DNA of 6,057 nt from assembly GCA_016188735.1 (NCBI GenBank), contig JACPHF010000020.1, positions 1 through 6,057 of the forward strand, read 5' to 3'. Shown here in pieces: positions 1-5,532 of this stretch. Within the stretch, counting starts at the first letter, position 1. Each line of letters opens with the position of its first letter. The notes beneath the pieces were generated by a model. It was given only the letters and a program-made list of their open reading frames with translations. It was not told the DNA's origin and did not search any database. Source of the stretch: Parcubacteria group bacterium. GTDB taxonomy: Bacteria > Patescibacteriota > Minisyncoccia > Minisyncoccales > UBA10102. The position numbers and the translations under genes were made by a program.

Positions 1-166
1 ACCTGTTGGAATCCAGGCCTTGGCCTCGGCGCTCTCTGAAGAGGAAGATACCATCTTGGACGTGTACGAACCATTCCTCATGCGCCTTGGATTCATTGAG
101 CGCACGCCCAAGGGCAGGATTGCCACCCCCCTTGTGTATAAACACCTAAAGCTTCCCATAGTATGA
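1..166 (+). CDS. ruvB: RuvB Holliday junction branch-migration ATPase, C-terminal fragment
   Basis: Only the last 54 codons are present. The gene enters from the left edge in the frame whose first complete codon begins at position 2, and it stops with TGA at 164-166. The fragment is the winged-helix domain that ends RuvB. It begins [14 protein letters not shown], continues through the [20 protein letters not shown] stretch and ends KLPIV. From memory, E. coli RuvB has PVGLDNLAAAIGEE and [20 protein letters not shown] at the same places. In the family this domain contacts DNA, while the AAA+ motor (not visible here) drives branch migration of Holliday junctions together with RuvA. The stop overlaps the start of the next gene as ATGA, so the two are probably co-transcribed and translationally coupled. 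No ruvA is visible; it may lie upstream or elsewhere. Confidence 0.93.
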   Translation, partial: PVGIQALASALSEEEDTILDVYEPFLMRLGFIERTPKGRIATPLVYKHLKLPIV

Positions 167-705
167 GCGGACACAGTCATGCGAAAAAGGTAAAACATCA
201 GAAGGAAGCCACCGCTGCTCAGCGAAGCAAGGTGTTTTCCAAGCTCGCAAGCGAGATTACCATTGCCACTCGCTCCGGTGGCAAAGACCCCACAAACAAT
301 CCCCGGCTCAGGGCCGCCATGGAAAAAGCGCGGGAAGTAAATATGCCTTCGGACAACGTTGAAAGGGCAATACGCCGCGGCACGGGCGAAGATACGGGCC
401 AGCAATTGGAAGAACTCCTGCTTGAGGCCTTGGGTCCGAACAACATCGCCATACTCATCACGGCGATCACCGACAACAGAAACAGGACCCTTGGAGAAAT
501 ACGCCACGTCCTCCAGGAGCACCAAGGAAAACTCGTGGGGGAAGGAAGCGTCAGGTGGATGTTTGAACGGCAGGGGGGCGAGTGGGTTCCGAAAAGCGAC
601 TGTATCGTGACGCCCGATGAGCAAACCACCCAGAAACTGGAAGAGCTTGCGGAGGCGTTGGACGAAAACGACGCGGTCCAGGAAATCTATTCCGCGACCC
701 CTTAA
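163..705 (+). CDS. yebC: YebC/PmpR/TACO1-family protein, short form lacking the inserted third domain
   Basis: The 180-residue protein starts with the family signature MSGHS and keeps the basic N-terminal region. It also has [11 protein letters not shown] (about 46-56), [11 protein letters not shown] (60-70), [11 protein letters not shown] (88-97), [12 protein letters not shown] (104-115) and GEGSVRWMF (126-134). Family members are usually about 240-250 residues. Here the sequence goes from the [12 protein letters not shown] segment (128-139) almost directly to the C-terminal strand-helix-strand CIVTPDEQ...ENDAVQEIY (147-176). By recalled alignment with E. coli YebC, some 55-60 residues, corresponding to the separate third domain, are missing, while the surrounding second domain remains. 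The tryptophan normally near residue 7 is alanine. The reading frame is intact, so this looks like a compact variant rather than a pseudogene. The family is annotated as a DNA-binding regulator, but TACO1 and recent bacterial work support a ribosome-associated role in translation. The ATG overlaps the ruvB stop. No Shine-Dalgarno sequence is visible, which fits coupling. Confidence 0.9.
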   Translation: MSGHSHAKKVKHQKEATAAQRSKVFSKLASEITIATRSGGKDPTNNPRLRAAMEKAREVNMPSDNVERAIRRGTGEDTGQQLEELLLEALGPNNIAILITAITDNRNRTLGEIRHVLQEHQGKLVGEGSVRWMFERQGGEWVPKSDCIVTPDEQTTQKLEELAEALDENDAVQEIYSATP

Positions 706-706
706 A

Positions 707-1180
707 ATGCGCATTCTGGGCATTGACCCTGGAACCGCCATCACGGGCTACGGGGTTATTGATAAGCAGGGACGAAATTCCAGCTATGTGGCGCACGGCT
801 GCATCGCCACGCACAAAGACACTGCAAAAGAAAAGCGCCTGCTTTCTCTTGAAAAGCAGCTCATCGCGATCTTTAAGGAATACAAGCCGGATGTCGTTGC
901 CGTTGAATCCCTGTTCTTTTTCAAAAATCTCAAAACCGCAATGCCGGTCTCGGAAGCCCGAGGGGTCATCCTCCTTACCATAGGAAGACACGAAACCCCT
1001 CTGTATGAGTTCAGCCCCCCGCAGGTAAAAATGGCGGTTGTGGGTTACGGCAACGCGGAAAAAAAACAGGTGCAGAAAATGGTGCAGCTCCACCTGAAGC
1101 TGGAATCTATCCCAAAACCGGACGACGCCGCAGACGCTTTGGCCGTCGCCCTCACGTGCGCTTCCCTTCTGCGGTCCTAA
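707..1180 (+). CDS. ruvC: RuvC Holliday junction resolvase
   Basis: This 157-residue protein is a RuvC-type endonuclease with an RNase H-like fold that symmetrically nicks Holliday junctions. The four metal-binding acidic residues are present. D7 lies in MRILGIDPGT, E67 in VVAVESLFF, and D140 and D143 in DDAADALA. The FFFKN stretch after E67 matches the family segment carrying the aromatic residue that stacks on junction bases, and SEARGV (82-87) is also conserved. I chose ATG 707 because MRILGIDPG is the family N-terminus. A longer in-frame start at 617 would only add 30 unrelated residues read across yebC. The gene begins one base after the yebC stop and has no Shine-Dalgarno sequence, so re-initiation from yebC is likely. 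It is at the short end of the family (about 155-175 residues). It ends 11 bp before the convergent tyrS stop, leaving no room for a dedicated terminator. Confidence 0.96.
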   Translation: MRILGIDPGTAITGYGVIDKQGRNSSYVAHGCIATHKDTAKEKRLLSLEKQLIAIFKEYKPDVVAVESLFFFKNLKTAMPVSEARGVILLTIGRHETPLYEFSPPQVKMAVVGYGNAEKKQVQKMVQLHLKLESIPKPDDAADALAVALTCASLLRS

Positions 1181-1191
1181 ATAATACGCAA

Positions 1192-2328
1192 CTAAGTTTT
1201 ATATACCACTCGAGCGAAGTGCCTCGACCCAACCTGAACTACCCCATTCTCTTCAATCATCTCTTTTGGATTTGTTATAGTCCTACCCTCAAACTTTACC
1301 CCTCCCCCATTTATCAATCTCCGAGCATTGCTTTTGCTTGAAGCCATCCTAGTTTCCACTAAAATACCGACGATGTCTTTTATTGGTCGATCGATATCAA
1401 ATCTATCAATATTACCAGGTTGCTCTTTTAGTCGAAACACTTTATTGAATTCTTCCTCTGCAAATTTTGCCTTTTTTTCTCCGTGATACATGTGTACAAT
1501 CTCTCTGGCAAGCTCGGCCTTGCGGTCGCGCGGAGTTGACGCTTTCGGAGAAATATCGGTGCACAGCTCAAAATACTGCGGAACAAGGTTATCGTTCAGG
1601 CTCATGAGTTTCCCGTACATGTCCTCTGGCTCGTCCAGAAGGTTTACGGTATTTCCATAGCTCTTACTCATCTTTCTTCCGTCCAAACCAGGAAGCAAGG
1701 GAACCGTAACAACAAACTTTTCTTTCTTTTTCATGGATTCCAGAAAGCGCCTCCCGACCAGCATATTGAATGTCTGATCCGTGCCCCCAAGTTCCGCATC
1801 CACATCCATCACCACGGAATCGTACCCCTGAAGAAGCGGGTAGAGAAATTCGTGCAACCAGATCTCCCGCCCTAGCTTGAGCCTTTCTTGAAACATATCT
1901 CTTTCAAGGAGACGAGAGACTGTGAGATGCGAAGCTATCTTCAATATCTCGTCCAGCTTCAACTTGCCTAACCACGCCCCATTTTCTTTGTACACGGTCT
2001 TGGAGTTATTCAAGACGAGCCTTGCTTGTTTCTTGTAGGTCGCCATATTCACGGCAATCTCTTTTGCCGTCAGGGGCTGGCGCATCTTGTCTCGTCCTGA
2101 AGGATCCCCAATCTGCGCGGTAAACGTTCCAAATAATAACACTACTTCGTGTCCAAGATCTTGAAACTGGCGCAGTTTGCGCAATGCTACCGCGTGCCCC
2201 AAATGCAAATCGGGGGATGTGGGGTCAACACCCAAATATATCCGTATCTTGCGTTTTTTCATGAGGGAATTCAGGGCTTCCTTGTTCGGCAGCACCTCCG
2301 TCACTCCGCGTTCAAGCAGTTTCTCCAT
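1192..2328 (-). CDS. tyrS: Tyrosyl-tRNA synthetase (TyrRS, class I)
   Basis: The 378-residue protein activates tyrosine with ATP and transfers it to tRNA-Tyr in the cytoplasm. The class I signatures are HLGH (42-45, the HIGH motif) after YLGVDPTSPDL, and KMSKS (219-223). The TyrRS-specific segments QIGDPSGR (72-79), YPLLQGYDS (163-171) and ELGGTDQTFN (179-188) shape the tyrosine and adenylate pocket. They resemble the TyrS2/TyrZ-like branch. Residues from about 316 to the end (RMASSKSNARRLINGGGVKFEGRTI region) form an S4 RNA-binding domain that grips the tRNA. The length is somewhat below the usual 400-420. The start at 2328 gives a natural N-terminus. No Shine-Dalgarno sequence precedes it. 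The coding stretch 1201-1500 is noticeably AT-richer than the rest (hand count 119 of 300 G/C, against 325 of 660 in 1501-2160). The gene is divergent from the penicillin-binding protein gene and convergent with ruvC. Confidence 0.95.
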   Translation of the reverse strand: MEKLLERGVTEVLPNKEALNSLMKKRKIRIYLGVDPTSPDLHLGHAVALRKLRQFQDLGHEVVLLFGTFTAQIGDPSGRDKMRQPLTAKEIAVNMATYKKQARLVLNNSKTVYKENGAWLGKLKLDEILKIASHLTVSRLLERDMFQERLKLGREIWLHEFLYPLLQGYDSVVMDVDAELGGTDQTFNMLVGRRFLESMKKKEKFVVTVPLLPGLDGRKMSKSYGNTVNLLDEPEDMYGKLMSLNDNLVPQYFELCTDISPKASTPRDRKAELAREIVHMYHGEKKAKFAEEEFNKVFRLKEQPGNIDRFDIDRPIKDIVGILVETRMASSKSNARRLINGGGVKFEGRTITNPKEMIEENGVVQVGSRHFARVVYKT

Positions 2329-2394
2329 GGTGATTTTATCGTATCATCGCTGTCTCAAATTGAAAAGCGGGAAAAAAAATGATATGTTTCTCGT
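2329..2394. promoter_or_regulatory. Divergent intergenic region between tyrS and the PBP gene
   Basis: These 66 bp must hold the start signals for tyrS (- strand) and the penicillin-binding protein gene (+ strand), unless those genes are transcribed from further away. The candidate + strand promoter is listed separately. For tyrS the best - strand candidate I can find is TTTTCA (2361-2366), 17 bp, then TACGAT (2338-2343). Each hexamer matches the sigma-70-type consensus at only four of six positions. Its predicted start lies within about two bases of the tyrS ATG. The two candidate -35 elements overlap back to back. An eight-A run at 2372-2379 lies in the spacer of the + strand promoter. There is no Shine-Dalgarno sequence for either gene. 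The tyrS promoter is weakly supported. Confidence 0.4.
2360..2388 (+). promoter_or_regulatory. Candidate promoter of the PBP gene, predicted leaderless transcript
   Basis: TTGAAA at 2360-2365 (five of six matches to TTGACA) is followed by a 17-bp spacer and TATGTT at 2383-2388 (four of six matches to TATAAT). Six bases separate the -10 element from the ATG at 2395. The usual start distance therefore places the transcript 5' end at or next to the start codon. That fits the lack of any Shine-Dalgarno sequence before the gene. The hexamers and spacing are seen directly; promoter function and the leaderless message are inferred. Confidence 0.5.
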
Positions 2395-4290
2395 ATGCGA
2401 AAGAAAATGTTGCTGAAGGGCAGACTGACGGCGTTCCTCCAGTGGCTGCTCGCGGCCTTCTTTGTTTTATTCATTCTCGGAGGGGCCGTCTTTTTGTATT
2501 ACGCCAAAGATCTCCCCAGGCCGGAACGCTTTTCAGAGATCTCGTTTGCGGAACCAACCCGCATCTATGACAGAACCGGAGAACACCTTCTTTATGAGCT
2601 GTACGGCAAAGAGAAGCGTAAAACCGTTGCGCTGCAAGACATCCCCGACTCTTTAAAACAAGCAATCATCGCCACGGAAGATTCCTATTTCTATTCCCAT
2701 TGGGGGCTGGACTGGCGCGGATTGGCGCGCGCCGCGTTTGCGAACATTAAAGACCGCTCTCCTTCCCAGGGAGGCAGCACGCTTACCCAGCAGCTTGTGC
2801 GCACGACCTTCCTGTCACGCACGAAAACGATTGACAGAAAAATCAAAGAGCTCGTACTCACCCTCGAGGTGGAGCGCAGGTATTCAAAAGACCAAATCCT
2901 TGAGCTTTATCTCAACCAGGTTCCTTTTGGATCTAACGCATACGGGGTAGCAGAAGCAGCAAACACCTACTTCGCAAAAGAAGTCGGCGCGCTCACACTG
3001 GAAGAGTCAGGTGTTCTGGCCGCCATGATCAAGGCGCCGAGCTACTACTCCCCGTTCGGACTGCACCAAGAAGAACTGCTGGGGAGAAAAGATTATGTTC
3101 TGTCGCGCATGGTTGATCGCAAATATATTTCTCAGGAGCAGGCCGACGCAGCGAAAAGTCGAGGTATCCGGTTCGCAGAATCCAGCCAAGGCATCTCGGC
3201 TCCCCATTTCTCGCTCATGGTAACGGATGAACTTATAACCAAATACGGGGAAGATTTCGTGCGGGAGAACGGGCTGAGGGTTTTTACAACGCTTGATTGG
3301 GACCTCCAAAAAGAGGCGGAGGCTGCCGTGCAAAAGTTTTCCGAACAGAATATTGCATACGGAGCGCATAACGCCGCGCTCGTGGCGATTGATCCCCGCA
3401 CAGGAGAAATTCTCGCCATGGTTGGTTCCCGGGACTGGCATGGGGACTCGGAGCCCGCGGATTGCATCCCGGGAGTCTCATGCACATTTGACCCAAAGCT
3501 GAATGTTGCAACGGCGCTTCCGGGCCGCCAGCCGGGATCCTCATTCAAGCCATTCGTATACGCAGAGGCATTCTTAAAGGGCGCCACCGAACAAACCGTC
3601 GTAGTCGATGAACCCACGAACTTTGGAATTTGGGGGGACGAGGAATACAAACCGCAGAACTACGACGGAAAATTTCGCGGACCGGTAACCCTAAGAGACG
3701 CGCTCGCCCAATCATTAAACGTGCCCTCGGTAAAGGTGTTGGCAGATATCGCGGGGCTCCAGGACAGCATTGAGTTCGCAAAGCGAATGGGCATTACAAC
3801 GCTTACGCAAGACCCTTCGTTTTACGGTTTGGCTCTCGTGTTGGGAGGCGGAGAGGTCAGGCTTCTTGACATGGTTTCTGCCTACGGCGTCTTTGCGAAC
3901 GCAGGAAAGCGCGTTTCGCCGTTTGCAATTGACCGAATTGAGGATTCGGGCGGATCTGTGCTGGAAAAACGCCTGATTCAGGCGCAAGGCGTGCTGCCGG
4001 CAGAAGTGGCGCAGACCATAACAGACATCCTTTCCGACAATCAGGCCAGGACTCCCATTTTCGGAGCCCGATCTCCGCTCTACTTTCCGAATGCCAGGGT
4101 TGCCGCAAAAACAGGGACAACCCAAAACTACAAAGACGGATGGATCGTCGGGTACACCCCGGATATTGTTTCAGGGGTGTGGGTCGGTAACAATAATGGA
4201 GAAGAAATGCGCCAGGAGCCCGGGTCCGTTGTTGCGGGTCCCATGTGGCATCAATTTATGGAGTATGCGATTTCAAAACCTAGGTTTTGA
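2395..4290 (+). CDS. Class A penicillin-binding protein (PBP1A-type): glycosyltransferase GT51 plus transpeptidase
   Basis: The 631-residue protein polymerises lipid II into glycan strands and crosslinks the stem peptides outside the membrane. A basic N-terminus (MRKK) and one hydrophobic segment (about 13-36) anchor it as a type II membrane protein. The GT51 domain (about 55-230) has E95 in ATEDSYFYSH, GGSTLTQQLVR (126-136), RKIKE with E152 as the second likely catalytic acid, and ILELYLNQVPFG (168-179). The transpeptidase domain (about 320-620) has SSFK with nucleophile S382 and K385, SLN (440-442) and KTGTT (572-576). All catalytic residues are present, so it should be bifunctional. A loop before S382 carries two cysteines, C357 and C363, in ADCIPGVSCTF. 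Start 2395 lies six bases after a promoter-like -10; M5 at 2407 is an alternative. The last 11 bp overlap the 3' end of dnaN. I call it pbp1A-like but assign no symbol because ponA, mrcA and pbpC naming cannot be settled here. Confidence 0.95.
   Translation: MRKKMLLKGRLTAFLQWLLAAFFVLFILGGAVFLYYAKDLPRPERFSEISFAEPTRIYDRTGEHLLYELYGKEKRKTVALQDIPDSLKQAIIATEDSYFYSHWGLDWRGLARAAFANIKDRSPSQGGSTLTQQLVRTTFLSRTKTIDRKIKELVLTLEVERRYSKDQILELYLNQVPFGSNAYGVAEAANTYFAKEVGALTLEESGVLAAMIKAPSYYSPFGLHQEELLGRKDYVLSRMVDRKYISQEQADAAKSRGIRFAESSQGISAPHFSLMVTDELITKYGEDFVRENGLRVFTTLDWDLQKEAEAAVQKFSEQNIAYGAHNAALVAIDPRTGEILAMVGSRDWHGDSEPADCIPGVSCTFDPKLNVATALPGRQPGSSFKPFVYAEAFLKGATEQTVVVDEPTNFGIWGDEEYKPQNYDGKFRGPVTLRDALAQSLNVPSVKVLADIAGLQDSIEFAKRMGITTLTQDPSFYGLALVLGGGEVRLLDMVSAYGVFANAGKRVSPFAIDRIEDSGGSVLEKRLIQAQGVLPAEVAQTITDILSDNQARTPIFGARSPLYFPNARVAAKTGTTQNYKDGWIVGYTPDIVSGVWVGNNNGEEMRQEPGSVVAGPMWHQFMEYAISKPRF
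4273..4290. repeat. Perfect 18-bp palindrome over the convergent PBP/dnaN gene ends
   Basis: TCAAAACCTAGGTTTTGA reads the same on both strands. It contains the TGA stop of the penicillin-binding protein gene (4288-4290) and the TAG stop of dnaN (4280-4282 on the - strand). Pairing fails one base further out on each side. As RNA from either strand it could fold into a seven-pair stem with a CUAG loop. The stem is A-U rich, and there is no clear downstream U-tract on the + strand, so a bidirectional terminator role is possible but weak. Confidence 0.6.
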
Positions 4291-5404
4291 GCGGCATCAC
4301 CACGTACAGGTAATCTTCTTCTTTCGCGCCCCTCAAGACCGCGGGACCGTCTTCCCCGCTCAACGAAAACTCCACGACGTCGTCTTTAATAGAGGATAGC
4401 CCGTCGCTCAAAAACCTCCAGCTAAATGATGTTTCCTGGGGAGTTCCCTCTACCGTAGCCGCCATGAAAGAAACATTCTCTCCAAGGTCGGGGCTTTGAC
4501 TGCGGAATTCAACCCCTTTCTTTTTGGGGTCAATTGAGATTTTCGCCTCGTTTATTCTATTCGCAAAAATAGCGGCTGTTCTCAAGTGATTTAGAAATTC
4601 CGTGCGCTTGGCGCGAACTTTTGTCTGGAAGGTTCGGGGAATGATTTCCTGGTAGTTCGGATACTCTCCGTCGATAAGCCTGGAAATAAGGCGGATCTGG
4701 GGCTGGGAGGCGTCTTCCTGGGAAGTGTGTTCGAATTCCGCCTGGGTAGGGGATGTTGTAATGCGCACGACTCCAGGCCTTCCTCCGAATGTTGCAACAA
4801 TTTCGCGGCTTGCCCGTTGGGGAAGAATAAACGAAGCTTCCATTCCTTTTTTCTGAAGATTGATGACGCTCTCACCCAATCGAAAGCTGTCTGTGGCTGC
4901 CAGTCGGCATTCTTTCTGAGAAAAACTGAATAGCACTCCTGAAATTTCGGGCCGCGTGGTCCCAAGAGACGCTATGCCGGAGACTTTGTCGAGCGCTTCG
5001 CAAAGCGCGTCGGTGGCAACCTCGCCATATTCTGTTTTATTTTGAATACTTGGGATCACAGGAAATTCTTCTCCCGGGAGCACCTTTAATGTTGCCTTGT
5101 TGTTCTGCCCTTCCACGACCAATCCTTTTTCTTGAGATTGAAGGGTTACCTGATCTCCCGCAATTGTCCCAATAAGTTGAGACAGGGTTTTTGCCGAAAC
5201 CACGGCTTGCCATTCTCCGGTGTTTTTAGAAAGGATTTGATACACAATGGCAAACTCTAAGTTCGTGGCGGAGATTTCAAGAATATTTTTTACTCCGCGC
5301 AACAGTATATTGCTTAAAATTGGCAAGGAGATGCTTTTTCCGGAAATACGCTCTCCTGTTTGCAGGCCCTGTCTGAGATTTTCTTTTAATACAATCGATT
5401 TCAT
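4280..5404 (-). CDS. dnaN: DNA polymerase III sliding clamp (beta subunit)
   Basis: The 374-residue protein forms the dimeric ring that tethers DNA polymerase III and other clamp-binding proteins to DNA. It has the family's three repeated domains, roughly 1-120, 125-245 and 250-374, and a typical length. Recognisable segments are SLPILSNIL (26-34), RPEISGVLF (151-159), ATDSFRL (170-176), LIDGEYPNYQEIIP (243-256), PAVLRG (354-359) and the C-terminal YVVMPLKT (367-374). These correspond to E. coli ATDGHRL, LIDGKFPDY and YVVMPMRL. The second-domain and C-terminal segments build the pocket that binds clamp-interacting peptides. The start at 5404 is the family N-terminus (MKSIVLKENL). It lacks a Shine-Dalgarno sequence and lies six bases from a TATTAT box. 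dnaN follows dnaA on the same strand with a 128-bp gap, the classical origin-region order, and its 3' end overlaps the convergent PBP gene by 11 bp. Confidence 0.97.
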   Translation of the reverse strand: MKSIVLKENLRQGLQTGERISGKSISLPILSNILLRGVKNILEISATNLEFAIVYQILSKNTGEWQAVVSAKTLSQLIGTIAGDQVTLQSQEKGLVVEGQNNKATLKVLPGEEFPVIPSIQNKTEYGEVATDALCEALDKVSGIASLGTTRPEISGVLFSFSQKECRLAATDSFRLGESVINLQKKGMEASFILPQRASREIVATFGGRPGVVRITTSPTQAEFEHTSQEDASQPQIRLISRLIDGEYPNYQEIIPRTFQTKVRAKRTEFLNHLRTAAIFANRINEAKISIDPKKKGVEFRSQSPDLGENVSFMAATVEGTPQETSFSWRFLSDGLSSIKDDVVEFSLSGEDGPAVLRGAKEEDYLYVVMPLKT

Positions 5405-5454
5405 AACGCTATAATAAGTATTTTTTAAGTAATGTTATTTATTGTAATTAGTAT
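5405..5454. other. AT-rich block in the dnaA-dnaN gap, possible DNA-unwinding element
   Basis: Only 8 of these 50 bases are G or C, far below the roughly half seen in the flanking genes. The block lies between the dnaN start and a group of DnaA-box-like sites, the arrangement expected of a duplex-unwinding element at an origin. It also contains the candidate dnaN promoter, and promoter AT-richness alone could explain part of the bias. Origin function is inferred. Confidence 0.4.
5411..5438 (-). promoter_or_regulatory. Candidate dnaN promoter, predicted leaderless transcript
   Basis: On the - strand, ATAACA (5433-5438, four of six matches to TTGACA) is followed by a 16-bp spacer and TATTAT (5411-5416, five of six matches to TATAAT). 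Exactly six bases (AGCGTT) separate the -10 box from the dnaN ATG, the same distance as at the PBP gene. Transcription would start at or beside the ATG, consistent with the missing Shine-Dalgarno sequence. dnaN could also be read through from dnaA. The AT-rich context makes chance hexamers likely, which lowers confidence. Confidence 0.45.
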
Positions 5455-5530
5455 TGTGGGAAACCAGTATCGTTATCGTATTTTATGCTTACAAGAACTC
5501 GTGGAAAGGGTGTGGATGAACACTGGAAAA
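5455..5530 (-). promoter_or_regulatory. Cluster of four DnaA-box-like sites in the dnaA-dnaN gap (candidate oriC element)
   Basis: Read on the - strand, the sites are TTTCCCACA (5455-5463), CTTTCCACG (5500-5508), TCATCCACA (5511-5519) and TTTTCCAGT (5522-5530). Against the relaxed DnaA consensus TTWTNCACA, the first and third differ at one position and the other two at two. All four point the same way. The last three start exactly 11 bp apart, about one helical turn, which suits cooperative binding. The cluster lies just downstream of the dnaA stop and next to an AT-rich block. A tandem TATCGT pair sits at 5468-5479. None is a perfect TTATCCACA, so the site could be an origin, a lower-affinity control site, or chance. 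Confidence 0.45.
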
Positions 5531-5532
5531 CA

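Noticed and set aside
219..629. 136-codon open frame on the - strand opposite yebC
   Set aside because: It overlaps a recognised gene and has no motif, no start signal and no partner genes.
617..706. N-terminal extension of ruvC starting at ATG 617
   Set aside because: The added residues are an out-of-frame reading of the yebC 3' end and are absent from the RuvC family, whose N-terminus is the MRILGIDPG found at 707.
551..1093. 180-codon open frame on the - strand opposite ruvC
   Set aside because: It is a shadow of ruvC and the end of yebC. The + strand genes have full family motifs and catalytic residues, and the antisense product matches no family I know.
1181..1230. Possible terminator between ruvC and tyrS (CACT/AGTG pairing near 1207-1221)
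   Set aside because: The stem is only four pairs with no following U-tract, and it lies inside tyrS. It does not meet the pattern of an intrinsic terminator.
3132..3650. 172-codon open frame on the - strand opposite the PBP gene
   Set aside because: It lies wholly within the well-supported PBP coding sequence and has a low-complexity, serine-rich translation typical of antisense frames.
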